The notes: generated from the letters alone by a model not told the origin. A DNA stretch of 64,000 bases from Aliarcobacter sp. (GCA_028689025.1 JAQTXA010000003.1:62001-126000); one strand, 5' to 3'. Shown: positions 44,509 through 54,207, counted from the first letter of the stretch. Made by a program: numbers and translations.

Positions 44509-45834
44509 ATGAGTATGTTTTGTTATCAATGTGAAATGAGTCAAAAAGGTGGATGTGGAAGCAGTGGTGCAGTTGTTGGAACTTGTGGGAAAGATGAAAA
44601 TTTATCAAGATTACAAGATATTATGATTTTTGGTTTAAAAGGTCTTAGTGCATATAGAGAGCATTTAAATACTTTTAAACCAGAACTTACAAAAGAGATT
44701 GATGATGTTATGAGTGAAACACTTTATTTCACCCTTACAAATGTAAACTTCAACTTCAACGACCATATCAATCAACTAATGAAAATAGGACGAGCTGGAA
44801 GTTTAGTAATGGATAGATTATCTAATACACATACAAACAAATTTGGTATCCCAACTCCTGTGACAGTTCCTCAAAACAAAGTTGAGGGAAAAGCTATTTT
44901 AGTTTCTGGACATGATTTAGAGATGTTTGAGCGATTATTAATTGCTACACAAGATAAAGGTATAAATATTTATACTCACTCTGAAATGTTACCAGCTCAT
45001 GGTTACCCCGAACTGAGAAAATATCCACACCTAAAAGGAAATGTAGGAAAAGCATGGTTTGACCAAGCAAAACTAATGGAAAAATTCCCTGGAACTTTTG
45101 TAGTAAATACAAACTGTATTGTTCCTCCAAAGAAAAATTGTGGATATTTAGATAGATTATTCACATACAAAATTGTAGGTGTTGAAGGTTCAACTCCAAT
45201 TGAAAATGACAACTTTGATGCATTAATCAAAAGAACTTTAGAATGTCCTGATGCAAATGGAATTGATTTTAATGAAGACACAACTTTAACAACTGGTCAT
45301 CACTATAAAACAGTTTTAACTTTAGCTCCACAAATTTTAAAAGCTTTAGAAGAAGGAAAAATAAAACAATTCTTCGTAGTTGCAGGTTGTGATGCACCGG
45401 GAAAAGGTGGAGAATATTATAGAGAATTAACTTCATCATTACCAAAAGATTGTGTAATCATCACTTCATCTTGTGGTAAATTTAGGTTTAATGATATTGA
45501 TTTTGGAGAAATTGAAGGAACTGGAATTCCAAGATATTTAGACTTAGGTCAATGTAATGACTCAAATGGTGCAGTAGAAATTGCAAAGGCAATAAGTGGC
45601 GCATTAAACACTCCAATCAACGACTTACCAATATCAATTGTATTATCATGGATGGAACAAAAAGCTGTGATTGTTTTATTAGCTCTATTCTCACTTGGAA
45701 TAAAAAATATCTATTTAGGACCAAAACCTCCACAATTTGTAAATGAAGATATTTTCAACTTCTTAGCTGAAAACTTTAATCTAACACTTACAACAAATGC
45801 AAAAGATGATTTAGCAAAACTTCTAATAGCATAA
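44509..45834 (+). CDS. hcp: Hybrid cluster protein (hydroxylamine reductase/NO-stress), class III
   Basis: A 441-residue hybrid cluster protein. The length and lack of the second helical bundle fit class III rather than the 550-residue classes I/II. N-terminal cluster cysteines are at positions 5, 8, 16 and 26 (FCYQCEMSQKGGCG...TCGK); hybrid-cluster ligands are visible in NTNCIVPPK, VVAGCDAPGKGGEYY and SSCGKFRFND. It reduces NO or hydroxylamine. The upstream FNR-type palindrome predicts anaerobic or nitrosative induction. Confidence 0.95.
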   Translation: MSMFCYQCEMSQKGGCGSSGAVVGTCGKDENLSRLQDIMIFGLKGLSAYREHLNTFKPELTKEIDDVMSETLYFTLTNVNFNFNDHINQLMKIGRAGSLVMDRLSNTHTNKFGIPTPVTVPQNKVEGKAILVSGHDLEMFERLLIATQDKGINIYTHSEMLPAHGYPELRKYPHLKGNVGKAWFDQAKLMEKFPGTFVVNTNCIVPPKKNCGYLDRLFTYKIVGVEGSTPIENDNFDALIKRTLECPDANGIDFNEDTTLTTGHHYKTVLTLAPQILKALEEGKIKQFFVVAGCDAPGKGGEYYRELTSSLPKDCVIITSSCGKFRFNDIDFGEIEGTGIPRYLDLGQCNDSNGAVEIAKAISGALNTPINDLPISIVLSWMEQKAVIVLLALFSLGIKNIYLGPKPPQFVNEDIFNFLAENFNLTLTTNAKDDLAKLLIA

Positions 45835-45861
45835 AATAAAGAGAATTTATTCTCTTTATTT
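45834..45861. terminator. Bidirectional terminator between hcp and the CYTH gene
   Basis: AAATAAAGAGAA and TTCTCTTTATTT form a 12-bp stem with a TTTA loop, overlapping the ends of both convergent genes. Confidence 0.75.
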
Positions 45862-46326
45862 ATCCCAATTTTTATATGGATTTTTCATCAAATTTGAGTT
45901 GTAATATCTGGCATCTGTGGTAACTTCTTCTTTTACCCAAGAAGGCAAAATTATAGTTTCATCTTCACTTGAAAGCTCAACTTCAACTACCACTAAACCC
46001 TCATTTTCTCCATAAAAAATATCAAGTTCCCAAGTATGATTTTCATAATTTATCAAATATCTTGTTTTATCAATCACTGGTTTTTGACATAACTTATCTA
46101 ACATATCATTTGCTTCATCTAACGGAATTTCATATTCAAACTCTAATCTTGTAACCCCAATATTTGAGCCTTTTATTGTTAGATATGCTTTATCATTTTT
46201 AACTCGTACTCTTACAACTGCTTCTTTATTTGTTGAAAGATAACCTTGTTTTATTCTGCTTCCATTTTCTAAAGTGCCAATTTTTTGTAAATCAACAAGA
46301 TATTTTCTTTCTATTTCTAAAGCCAT
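45856..46326 (-). CDS. CYTH domain protein (triphosphate tunnel metalloenzyme)
   Basis: A 156-residue CYTH protein. The signature EIERKYLV starts at residue 4, and alternating charged strands follow (VVRVRVKNDKAYLTIK, TRLEFEYEIP, VVVEVELSSE) that line the tunnel binding triphosphate and metal ions. Bacterial short CYTH proteins act as tripolyphosphatases or related hydrolases; the substrate here is not determined. Confidence 0.92.
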   Translation of the reverse strand: MALEIERKYLVDLQKIGTLENGSRIKQGYLSTNKEAVVRVRVKNDKAYLTIKGSNIGVTRLEFEYEIPLDEANDMLDKLCQKPVIDKTRYLINYENHTWELDIFYGENEGLVVVEVELSSEDETIILPSWVKEEVTTDARYYNSNLMKNPYKNWDK

Positions 46327-46412
46327 AAATTACCTTTTTTATATTTTATTAATTCTATCAAAACAATTTAATATATTTAATTTTGTGCTAGAATTTATAA
46401 AAAGGAGTTACT

Positions 46413-46901
46413 ATGAAAAAAATAGCATTAAACCTTGCCTTTATAGGCTCTATGTTTGCCAATGAATTACCAGAAGAGTTCAATAGAGATGTTTATAATA
46501 GTGGTGAAAAAATCTTTGAAAATAAGTGTATGGAGTGTCATCAAAAATCAATGCCAATTCCACTTTTGATGAAAAACTTTATTGAAGAAAACAATAAAAC
46601 CCTAAATCTAAAAGCTCCAACGGGAAATGAAATCTCATTTAGACTTAAACAACAAATAGGAAGTCGCGATGAAATAGAGTTTCATCTACACCAAACAAAT
46701 GACTTTTTAAAGGATTATTTATACAATCCTGATTTATCAAAAACAATCTGTCTTGAAGGTGTAATTAGACACTTTAAAGTAATGCCCACTATGAAAGGCA
46801 AAATATCAGAAGAGGAAATAGAACAAGTAAATCACTTTTTATACTTTTTAGAGGGATTTAATGGAGTTAATAAGTTCTATCACGATGAAACCAAATTTTA
46901 A
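46413..46901 (+). CDS. Periplasmic c-type cytochrome, monoheme
   Basis: A 162-residue exported cytochrome c. A short signal peptide (KKIALNLAFIGSMFA) precedes one heme-binding CMECH motif at about residue 43. VMPTMKG near residue 133 can supply the distal Met ligand. The last part (ISEEEIEQVNHFLYFLEGF) resembles the C-terminal helix of class I cytochromes. It is 15 bp upstream of a dienelactone hydrolase gene. The redox partner is unknown. Confidence 0.85.
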   Translation: MKKIALNLAFIGSMFANELPEEFNRDVYNSGEKIFENKCMECHQKSMPIPLLMKNFIEENNKTLNLKAPTGNEISFRLKQQIGSRDEIEFHLHQTNDFLKDYLYNPDLSKTICLEGVIRHFKVMPTMKGKISEEEIEQVNHFLYFLEGFNGVNKFYHDETKF

Positions 46902-46916
46902 AATAGGAGTTAATTT

Positions 46917-47645
46917 ATGAAAAAGTTTATTTTAACAATATTGTCACTTGCAACTTTATCTTTTGCAAATGGAAATGTAACTTATAATATTGATGGAAAA
47001 GAGTTCGAAGGATATTACAGTGCTGTTTCAAAAGATGCACCATTGGTTTTTATGGTTCATGATTGGGATGGAATCACTGATTATGAAATCAAAAGAACAA
47101 AAATGTTAAATGATTTAGGTTATTCAGTTTTTGCTGTAGATTTATATGGGAAAGGCATAAGACCTACTGAATTAGAAGATAAAAAAGCTATTACAAAATA
47201 TCTTTATACAAATAGAGATGTAATGCAAAAAAGATTAAATGCAGGATTTGAAGAAGCAAAAAAACTAGGTGCTAATGTATCAAATTCTCTTGGGATGGGT
47301 TATTGTTTTGGAGGAAGTGCAATTCTTGAAATGGCAAGAAGTGGAGCTAATATGAAAGCTTTTGTTCCTTTTCATGGAAATTTAGCAACTCCTGAGGGTG
47401 AAGATTATAAAAATACAAAAGGCAAAATTGTAGTATTTCACGGAAGTGCAGATACAGTTGTACCATTTAGTGAATTTGCTTCTTTAACAGTTGAGTTGGA
47501 AAAAACAGGAATAAATCATGAAATGACAACTTATAGTGGAGCACCTCATGCATTTTCTGTATTTGGAGCAAAAAGTTATAGGGAAGATGCAGATAAAAAA
47601 TCTTGGAAAAGATTTACAGAAGTTTTAGAAGAAACATTAAAATAA
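46917..47645 (+). CDS. Dienelactone hydrolase family protein, exported
   Basis: A 242-residue alpha/beta hydrolase with a signal peptide (KKFILTILSLATLSFA). Catalytic triad candidates are the nucleophile Cys in GMGYCFGGSA (DLH-type Cys in place of Ser), Asp in GSADTVVPF and His in GAPHAFSVFG. DLH-family proteins cleave dienelactones or other esters; periplasmic location makes a cleaning or modifying role likely. Co-directional with the cytochrome gene. Confidence 0.88.
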   Translation: MKKFILTILSLATLSFANGNVTYNIDGKEFEGYYSAVSKDAPLVFMVHDWDGITDYEIKRTKMLNDLGYSVFAVDLYGKGIRPTELEDKKAITKYLYTNRDVMQKRLNAGFEEAKKLGANVSNSLGMGYCFGGSAILEMARSGANMKAFVPFHGNLATPEGEDYKNTKGKIVVFHGSADTVVPFSEFASLTVELEKTGINHEMTTYSGAPHAFSVFGAKSYREDADKKSWKRFTEVLEETLK

Positions 47646-47668
47646 AAGCAAGTTTTACTTGCTTTTAT
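47642..47668. terminator. Bidirectional terminator between dienelactone hydrolase and thioesterase genes
   Basis: ATAAAAGCAAGT and ACTTGCTTTTAT form a perfect 12-bp stem with a TTT loop, overlapping both stop codons. Confidence 0.8.
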
Positions 47669-48096
47669 AATAACTCTAACTCATCCAAAGTAACAGGCCA
47701 ATGCTCAGAAAATAGATGTTTTTCTAACACTAATCTTATTTCATCAGGAATCTTTACAGATGTTTTTGTAGCAAAGTTATAGTGAATTAATATACATTTT
47801 CCAGTTGTGCAAAGTTTTCCATCTTGATAAACTGCGTGGATTAATTCAATAGATGAATTACCAAGTTTTGCAATAGCAGTTTTTACAATAACTTCTTTAC
47901 CCCAAAATACCTCTTTTAGGAAATCAAAAGAGCTGTGAGCCATGATAAGATTCCACTCTTTGATATTTACCTTTGGCATAAAGATATGAAATATTTCATC
48001 TCGTGCAGCTTCAAACCACACACCGTAAGTGTTGTTATTAATATGCCCAAGTGCATCAGTTTCTAAAAATCTTGGTTTTATTATTTCTGTGAACAT
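47665..48096 (-). CDS. Acyl-CoA thioesterase, 4HBT/YbgC-like hotdog fold
   Basis: A 143-residue hotdog protein: the N-terminal motif PRFLETDALGHINNNTYGVWFEAARDEIF has the catalytic Asp of the 4-hydroxybenzoyl-CoA thioesterase family (ETDALGHINN). It is monocistronic between a terminator and the nuclease-like gene. Substrate unknown; it is not part of the tandem-repeat regulon. Confidence 0.88.
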   Translation of the reverse strand: MFTEIIKPRFLETDALGHINNNTYGVWFEAARDEIFHIFMPKVNIKEWNLIMAHSSFDFLKEVFWGKEVIVKTAIAKLGNSSIELIHAVYQDGKLCTTGKCILIHYNFATKTSVKIPDEIRLVLEKHLFSEHWPVTLDELELL

Positions 48097-48196
48097 GTTA
48101 TTTTCTCTTATATTTAGTAAATTTTAATAGGATAGTTTAACGAAAAGAGTTTAGGGTTTATTTAAAAATTTATTGAAATTTGAATAGCTTAATATT

Positions 48197-49045
48197 CTAT
48201 TCAAACCATACTTTACAATTATTCTTATCAAAATTCTCTAATTTAATAATTGAATCGTTAATTAAATTTTGTCTTTCTTTTTTCATTACTAAATAATCTT
48301 CTAATCCATTTAAAGTCACTATATCTACCTGGTAACTCTTTGATTTGTATGCTTTTGTTTCTATTTTAATATCAATTCTTGCAAAATCAACTTCTTTCAA
48401 ATTAATTTCATAATTTTCGTTCATTTCAGCACTTATAAGAACCCCATCTAGAATTATCAGTGGTTGATATTCATAATAATAGTTATAAAACTTATCTCCA
48501 TCTTCAGTAAAATCTTTATACGTATTTTCAAATATATCAATAATAGACTTAATTGAGGTCATTGATGCTCCATACCAGCGAGAGGGATTGTTTGGAGATT
48601 TAAAAGCTTCATGTATTCCATTTACATTTAATTTCCATTTATCTCTAATCTCGTATAATTTTTCATCTATATCTCTATATAACCTTGAATCATTAGAATG
48701 ATTAAACTTGAAATTTTTTAATGTATTATAGAAATCATTTAACTGATTATGAGCATGATTTGATTTAAAAACAATCCATGGCTTTTCACTTTTTTTTACT
48801 TCTGCTGTAATATATAAATTATTAAATAAATAATAGTCATATTCTATATCAGAACATTCAGTTGTCATATTTAAGCTTGCTACTATATCTATTTCTCTTT
48901 GCTTATCTTCATCTTTATCAAAGTAATTATTACCTGCCATTGTTAAAAAATCTGATTTTTCAAATATTTTTAACGACTTTAATTCTGAACCAAAACCAGT
49001 TTTTTCTAAATCTTCTTTTATTTTATTTAATAATGAATCTTCCAT
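48197..49045 (-). CDS. Hypothetical protein with PD-(D/E)XK nuclease-like motif
   Basis: A 282-residue soluble protein, not assigned to a family. Residues around 50-95 read REIDIVASLN...DYYLFNNLYITAEVKKSEKPWIVF, i.e. an Asp in a hydrophobic strand followed by E-x-K in a second strand; this is the pattern of restriction endonuclease-like folds. The rest is rich in Asn, Lys, Tyr and acidic residues, unlike the neighbouring core genes. It lies alone, downstream of a palindromic element, and looks like an accessory (possibly defence-related) gene; function is unproven. Confidence 0.6.
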   Translation of the reverse strand: MEDSLLNKIKEDLEKTGFGSELKSLKIFEKSDFLTMAGNNYFDKDEDKQREIDIVASLNMTTECSDIEYDYYLFNNLYITAEVKKSEKPWIVFKSNHAHNQLNDFYNTLKNFKFNHSNDSRLYRDIDEKLYEIRDKWKLNVNGIHEAFKSPNNPSRWYGASMTSIKSIIDIFENTYKDFTEDGDKFYNYYYEYQPLIILDGVLISAEMNENYEINLKEVDFARIDIKIETKAYKSKSYQVDIVTLNGLEDYLVMKKERQNLINDSIIKLENFDKNNCKVWFE

Positions 49046-49133
49046 ATTATTTACCTATTTTTCATAATATTATAAATTATATCGAAAAAGAGTTTTAGTG
49101 ATAGGTATTTTTTGAAAGTTCAAGGCCAGAGTG

Positions 49134-49198
49134 GAAATTTTGTTAGGAGCTTACTGCAGTAAGTGAGTAATAAAATTTCTGCGATAACGCAGAAATTT
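49134..49198. repeat. Palindromic element with two hairpins and competing pairings
   Basis: Within 65 bp there are a 14-bp palindrome CTTACTGCAGTAAG (49150-49163) and an 11-bp hairpin AAATTTCTGCG-ATAA-CGCAGAAATTT (49173-49198). The first arm of the latter, AAAATTTC (49172-49179), can alternatively pair with GAAATTTT (49134-49141), enclosing the first palindrome. The base composition is richer in G/C than the surroundings. It resembles intergenic repetitive palindromes; alternatively it is a structured leader of the 282-residue gene on the minus strand. Confidence 0.55.
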
Positions 49199-49201
49199 CG
49201 G

Positions 49202-49227
49202 AAAAGAGCTATTAATAAAACTCTTTT
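49202..49227 (-). terminator. Possible terminator after nrdB
   Basis: AAAAGAG and CTCTTTT form a short 7-bp stem directly after the nrdB stop on the minus strand, followed by TTTTCC. Confidence 0.4.
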
Positions 49228-50247
49228 TTAAAAGTCGTCGAAGTCGATACTTCCTTTTGAGTAGTTCACTACATTACCTTCAAAGAAGTTTGTTCTTTGG
49301 TCGTTGAAAGATGCGTATCCATCAACCCATGGAATAGGGTGTTTTACATTGTATTCTGGTTTATATCCAACTGCATCTAATCTTTTATCTGCTAGGTATT
49401 GAATATATTGTTCGATTATTTTATCTGTAAATCCTAGGATTTGTCCTTGAGTGATATATGAACCCCAAGATGATTCTAGTTCTACGGCTTTTCTGAACAT
49501 TCCTCTTACAGTCTCTTCAAGTTCGGCTGTGAATAGTTCTGGTCTTTCTTTTCTAACTGAATTTATCATGTTTTGGAAAAGTAAAAGGTGAGTTACTTCA
49601 TCTCTTTGGATGAATCTAATCATTTGTGAACTTCCAAGCATTTTTCCTGATTTTCCAAGGGCATACATAGCTGCAAATCCAGCATAAAAATATAATCCTT
49701 CTAAAATCTGATTTGCAAAAAGTGCTAAAACGATTTTTTCATCTGTGATTTCACCTGCAAGATTTTTATAAACAGCTGCAATATAGTTGTTTTTTTCTCT
49801 TAGTTTTACATCATTTTTCCACATATCATAGATTTGGTCTGTGTTATCAGAAATAGACTCAACCATAACTGCATAAGATTTACTGTGATTTGCTTCTTCA
49901 TAAGATTGTCTAGATAAACAAGCATTTATTTCAGGAGCTGTGATGTATGGATTTATATTGTCCATTAGATTATTTGTTTGTAAAGAATCCATAAAAATAA
50001 GTTGAGATAAAACTAAATCATACATTCTTTTTTCAGGTTCAGTTAGATATTTATAATCTTTTGCATCACCTGTCATTTGAACTTCTCTTGGAAACCAAGT
50101 ATTAGCTTCCATTGTATCCCAAAGATTTAATGCCCATTGATATTTCATTTTTGTGAAATTAATCATTCCATCACTATTTCCACCAAAAATTTTTCTATCG
50201 TTTAGGCTCTCTTTTGAGTCTGGATTATATATGGTTTTTCGCTCCAT
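49228..50247 (-). CDS. nrdB: Ribonucleoside-diphosphate reductase, beta subunit (class Ia)
   Basis: A 339-residue R2 protein. Iron ligands and radical-tyrosine context are visible: [35 protein letters not shown], and [13 protein letters not shown] near the C-terminal half. It houses the diiron-tyrosyl radical needed by NrdA, which requires oxygen for assembly. ATG at 50247 (MERKTIYNP) is preferred because AGAGGA lies 8 bp upstream; the earlier ATG at 50304 has none. Downstream of nrdA with a small frame in between. Confidence 0.95.
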   Translation of the reverse strand: MERKTIYNPDSKESLNDRKIFGGNSDGMINFTKMKYQWALNLWDTMEANTWFPREVQMTGDAKDYKYLTEPEKRMYDLVLSQLIFMDSLQTNNLMDNINPYITAPEINACLSRQSYEEANHSKSYAVMVESISDNTDQIYDMWKNDVKLREKNNYIAAVYKNLAGEITDEKIVLALFANQILEGLYFYAGFAAMYALGKSGKMLGSSQMIRFIQRDEVTHLLLFQNMINSVRKERPELFTAELEETVRGMFRKAVELESSWGSYITQGQILGFTDKIIEQYIQYLADKRLDAVGYKPEYNVKHPIPWVDGYASFNDQRTNFFEGNVVNYSKGSIDFDDF

Positions 50248-50300
50248 TTTGTGAGTCCTCTGCTTTTCTATTTTGTCTTTATTATTTTGAATAATTTTAT

Positions 50301-50435
50301 TCAAAAAATTGTTTTTATATAATTCAATATTTTTTCAAAATTAAATATTTTAAAACTAAATTCTGTACTTTTTTGTTCATATTTTGAATTTTTATCTTCA
50401 AATTTTGTTTCTGTCTTTTTCATACTAAAATCCAT
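50301..50435 (-). CDS. Small protein between nrdA and nrdB, 44 residues
   Basis: An ATG at 50435 follows AGGAG by 7 bp, the strongest ribosome site of the nrdA-nrdB gap. The product is charged at first ([23 protein letters not shown]) and ends in a Phe/Ile/Lys-rich stretch. It fills most of the space between the two nrd genes. No family recognised. It may be a real small protein, or a frame that only couples translation; AT-rich composition makes chance open frames common. Confidence 0.45.
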   Translation of the reverse strand: MDFSMKKTETKFEDKNSKYEQKSTEFSFKIFNFEKILNYIKTIF

Positions 50436-50462
50436 AATAAATCTCCTAGATTTATCATTTAT

Positions 50463-52847
50463 TTACTGACAACCGCTACACTCCATACTTCTATCTTCTA
50501 CATCATTTTTTGCTTCAGGTGATTGGCTTCTTAAATAATATGTTGATTTAAGTCCTAATTTCCAAGCTAATGTATAGATTTCATGTAAGTATTTTCCACT
50601 TGCTTTATCTAAGCTCATGAAGATATTTGTAGATTGACCTTGGTCTATCCATTTTTGTCTAATTGCAGCTGCTTTAATAACTTGTAATTGGTCAATTTCA
50701 AAAGCAGGTGTGTAATAATTCCAAGTTTCAGGACTTAGTTTTGGAACAACTACTGGAATTAATCCTGATAAGTTCTCTTCAAACCATTTTCTTTTATAAA
50801 CTGGCTCAATAGCTTGTGTAGTTCCCACAAGAATAGAAATTGAAGATGTTGGAGCAACAGCCATTAAGTAACCATTTCTCATTCCATCTTTTTTAACTTT
50901 TTCTCTTAAAACATCCCAATCATAAGAAGCATCAAATAAATCTTTATCAACAAGAGCATTTACAGCTTGAGGAGCGTGGTCATGAGGCATAATACCTTGT
51001 GACCATTTAGAACCTTCAAATGTAGGATAAATACCTTTTTGTGTCGCTAAATCTGAACTTGATTTTATTGCATTATATGAAATTGCTTCCATAATTTGGT
51101 CGATTTTTTTGAAGTGTTCATTTGAACCCCAAACAAGTTTGTATTCAGCTAACATTTCAGCTTCACCCATAACACCAAGACCAATACTTCTTGATTTTAA
51201 GTTTGTTGCTTTTACTTTTCTTAATGGATAGAAATTTAAATCAATAACATTATCAAGCATTCTAACAGCTATTGGAACAACTCTTTCGATGTCTTCTTTT
51301 GTGTTAATTCTTGAAAGATTTACAGATGCTAAGTTACAAACAGCTGTGTCACCATCGATTTTTTCTTTTTCTACAATGAATACTTTTTTACCATTTACAC
51401 TATCAAGTGCTGAAACTTTATTTGCTTTTTTAGTGATTCCACCATCAACAATGATTAACTCTTCTTCTTCATAAGTTTCAATGCTTCCATCTACAAACTC
51501 TAATTTGATTTTGTAATGATTTGGTTTTGTATTTTGGAAAATCTCTGTACAAAGATTTGAGCTTCTAATATGTCCAACATGTGAATTTGGATTTGCTCTA
51601 TTTGCTGTATCTTTGAAACATAAGAAAGGACTTCCAGATTCAAAATATGAAGTTAGAACTTTTTTCCATAAATCTTTTGCTTTCATTATGTTTTTTGTGA
51701 TTGATTCATCATTTTCATATTCTATATATCTTTTTTTGAACTCATCACCATAAAGTTCAGATAAATCTTTTACTTCATAAGGGTCAAATAAAGTCCAATG
51801 AGAATCTTCTAAAACTCTTTCCATAAACAAGTCAGTTATCCAAAGAGCTGGGAATAAATCGTGTGCTCTTCTTCTTTCTTCACCAGAGTTTTTCTTTAAA
51901 TCAATGAAATCCACTATATCCATGTGCCAAGGCTCTAAATAAACTGCGATTGCACCTTTTCTAGTTCCTAATTGGTCAACAGCTAGTGCAATATCATTTG
52001 TGATTTTAAGAAATGGAACTGTTCCACCAGCAGCACTTTTATGGTCATCAATAACACCACCTAAAGCTCTGATTTGATTCCAATCCCAACCGATTCCTCC
52101 ACCAAATTTAGATAATAGTGCCATCTCTTTATAACCATCAAAAATTCCCTCGATATTATCAGGAGAACTTCCAATATAACAAGAAGATAATTGGTGTCTA
52201 TTTGTTCTAGCATTTGATAAAGTTGGAGTTGCGAGCATTACTTCAAATTTAGAAACTACATCATAAAACTCTTTTGCACATTGTTGTTTATTAACTTCAT
52301 CTTGAGCTAAAAACATTGCAATTGCCATAAACATATGTTGTGGTAACTCAATTGGTTCAGCTTTATTGTTTTTGATTAAATATCTATCGTATAAAGTTTT
52401 GATACCTAAGTAGTTAAATAAAAAGTCTCTTTTTGGTTCAATATAAGAGTTTAAATCATCTAAATCATAACCCTCACCAAGATTTGGTATTAATCTTCCT
52501 GCATCTTTTCCATATTTTAAATAATCACTTAAATGGCAATATGGTTCACCTTTGATTCCATGAGTTGCTTTTCCAACTCTATGGTATAAATCAAAAACAA
52601 ATAATCTAGCAGCAACAAATGTCCAATTTGGAACATCTATATCAATTTTTTCAACAGCTGTTTTAATAAGTGCATCTTGAATATCAGAAGAACTCATTCC
52701 ATCAATGAATTTAATTTGAGCATCAAGTTCTAGTTCACTTTGAGATACACCATCTAAATCAACAGTTGATTCAATAGTCATTTTTTGGATTTTAGTAATA
52801 TCTAAAACTTCTTTTCGACCATTTCTTTTTTTTATCATAATTCCCAT
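50463..52847 (-). CDS. nrdA: Ribonucleoside-diphosphate reductase, alpha subunit (class Ia)
   Basis: A 794-residue R1 protein: an ATP-cone domain at the N-terminus (KKRNGRKEVLDITKIQKM), the active-site region LSSCYIGSSPDNIEGIFDG, SSNLCTEIF and the C-terminal redox cysteines in MECSGCQ. It reduces ribonucleoside diphosphates with NrdB. ATG at 52847 is chosen because AAGG lies 7 bp before it; an in-frame upstream ATG at 52907 would overlap purB. It follows purB by 28 bp. Confidence 0.96.
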   Translation of the reverse strand: MGIMIKKRNGRKEVLDITKIQKMTIESTVDLDGVSQSELELDAQIKFIDGMSSSDIQDALIKTAVEKIDIDVPNWTFVAARLFVFDLYHRVGKATHGIKGEPYCHLSDYLKYGKDAGRLIPNLGEGYDLDDLNSYIEPKRDFLFNYLGIKTLYDRYLIKNNKAEPIELPQHMFMAIAMFLAQDEVNKQQCAKEFYDVVSKFEVMLATPTLSNARTNRHQLSSCYIGSSPDNIEGIFDGYKEMALLSKFGGGIGWDWNQIRALGGVIDDHKSAAGGTVPFLKITNDIALAVDQLGTRKGAIAVYLEPWHMDIVDFIDLKKNSGEERRRAHDLFPALWITDLFMERVLEDSHWTLFDPYEVKDLSELYGDEFKKRYIEYENDESITKNIMKAKDLWKKVLTSYFESGSPFLCFKDTANRANPNSHVGHIRSSNLCTEIFQNTKPNHYKIKLEFVDGSIETYEEEELIIVDGGITKKANKVSALDSVNGKKVFIVEKEKIDGDTAVCNLASVNLSRINTKEDIERVVPIAVRMLDNVIDLNFYPLRKVKATNLKSRSIGLGVMGEAEMLAEYKLVWGSNEHFKKIDQIMEAISYNAIKSSSDLATQKGIYPTFEGSKWSQGIMPHDHAPQAVNALVDKDLFDASYDWDVLREKVKKDGMRNGYLMAVAPTSSISILVGTTQAIEPVYKRKWFEENLSGLIPVVVPKLSPETWNYYTPAFEIDQLQVIKAAAIRQKWIDQGQSTNIFMSLDKASGKYLHEIYTLAWKLGLKSTYYLRSQSPEAKNDVEDRSMECSGCQ

Positions 52848-52875
52848 GTTATTACCTTGCGATTTATATTTTATA

Positions 52876-54207
52876 TTATTTGTTGAATACTCTGTCGAAA
52901 ATTCCATCTACATTTTTTGTGTAATATTCAAAATTGAAACACTCTCTTATTTGCTCTTCACTTAATGAATTTCTTAATTCTTCATCAGCTAAAAGGTATT
53001 GTAAATATAAAGATTCACCTTTTTCATTTGTTGTAGGTTTTCCATGTTGAATCTCTTCCCAAACTTTCATTGCATTTCTTTGGATAATTCTATAAGCATC
53101 TTCTCTACTTACACCTTGTAATGGAAGTTCTAATAATACTCTTTGTGAGAATACTAATCCACCAGTTAGGTTTAAATTTTTCATCATATTTTCAGGCATA
53201 ACTGTTAAGTTTGCAATTACGCTATTCATTCTGTGTAACATAAAATCACTTGTGATAAATGCATCTGGTAACCAAAATCTCTCTGTTGAAGAGTGAGAAA
53301 TATCTCTTTCATGCCATAAAGCAACATTTTCCATAGCAGGGATTGCGTATGATCTAATCATTCTAGCTAGTCCTGTAATGTTTTCTGTTAAAATTGGATT
53401 TCTTTTATGTGGCATTGCAGAAGAACCTTTTTGACCTTTTGCAAAATACTCTTCACACTCATAAACTTCTGTTCTTTGTAAATGTCTTACTTGAACAGCA
53501 AATTTTTCAACGCTAGATGCAAGTAGTGCTAAAGCCGTTGCAAGTCTTGCATATCTATCTCTATGAATTACTTGATTTGAGCAAGGTTCTGGTTTAAGTC
53601 CTAGTTCTGCCATTGCATACTCTTCAAGTTCAAGTGGTGCGTGAGCAAAGTTACCCATCGCTCCTGAGATTTGACCAACAGCGATAACTTCCATTGTTTG
53701 TTCAAGATTTAAAAGATGACGAGCAACTTCATCATACCAAACAGCTAATGTTAAACCAAAAGTTATTGGCTCACCGTGAATACCGTGGCTTCTTCCTACC
53801 ATTAAAGTCATTTTATGCTCAATTGCTCTTTTTTTGATAGACTCCATTAGCATTTTTACATCTTCAATAATTATTTTTAAAGAGTCTCTCATTTGAATTG
53901 CAACACCTGTATCAACAGCATCAGAAGATGTCATTCCATAGTGGAACCATCTTGACTCTTCACCTAAAGATTCAGATACGCTTGTATTAAATGCAATTAA
54001 ATCATGTTTTGTTACAGCTTCGATTTCTTCAATTCGCTCAACTGAGAAAGTTGCATTTTTTACTATTTTTTCGCAATCTTCATCTGGAATAAGTCCAAGT
54101 TTATTCCAAGCTTTTACAGCTGCCTTTTCTACTTCTAGCCAAGCTGCATATCTTGCTTCTTGTGTCCACTTTGAACTCATTTCTTCTCTAGCGTATCTTT
54201 CTACCAT
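52876..54207 (-). CDS. purB: Adenylosuccinate lyase
   Basis: A 443-residue member of the fumarase/aspartase superfamily. The signature SSAMPHKRNP (catalytic Ser loop) is near residue 265, with TSSDAVDTG and GRSHGIHGEPITFG in the substrate site. It catalyses two steps in purine synthesis (SAICAR to AICAR, adenylosuccinate to AMP). It is upstream of nrdAB, so nucleotide genes are grouped. Confidence 0.96.
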   Translation of the reverse strand: MVERYAREEMSSKWTQEARYAAWLEVEKAAVKAWNKLGLIPDEDCEKIVKNATFSVERIEEIEAVTKHDLIAFNTSVSESLGEESRWFHYGMTSSDAVDTGVAIQMRDSLKIIIEDVKMLMESIKKRAIEHKMTLMVGRSHGIHGEPITFGLTLAVWYDEVARHLLNLEQTMEVIAVGQISGAMGNFAHAPLELEEYAMAELGLKPEPCSNQVIHRDRYARLATALALLASSVEKFAVQVRHLQRTEVYECEEYFAKGQKGSSAMPHKRNPILTENITGLARMIRSYAIPAMENVALWHERDISHSSTERFWLPDAFITSDFMLHRMNSVIANLTVMPENMMKNLNLTGGLVFSQRVLLELPLQGVSREDAYRIIQRNAMKVWEEIQHGKPTTNEKGESLYLQYLLADEELRNSLSEEQIRECFNFEYYTKNVDGIFDRVFNK

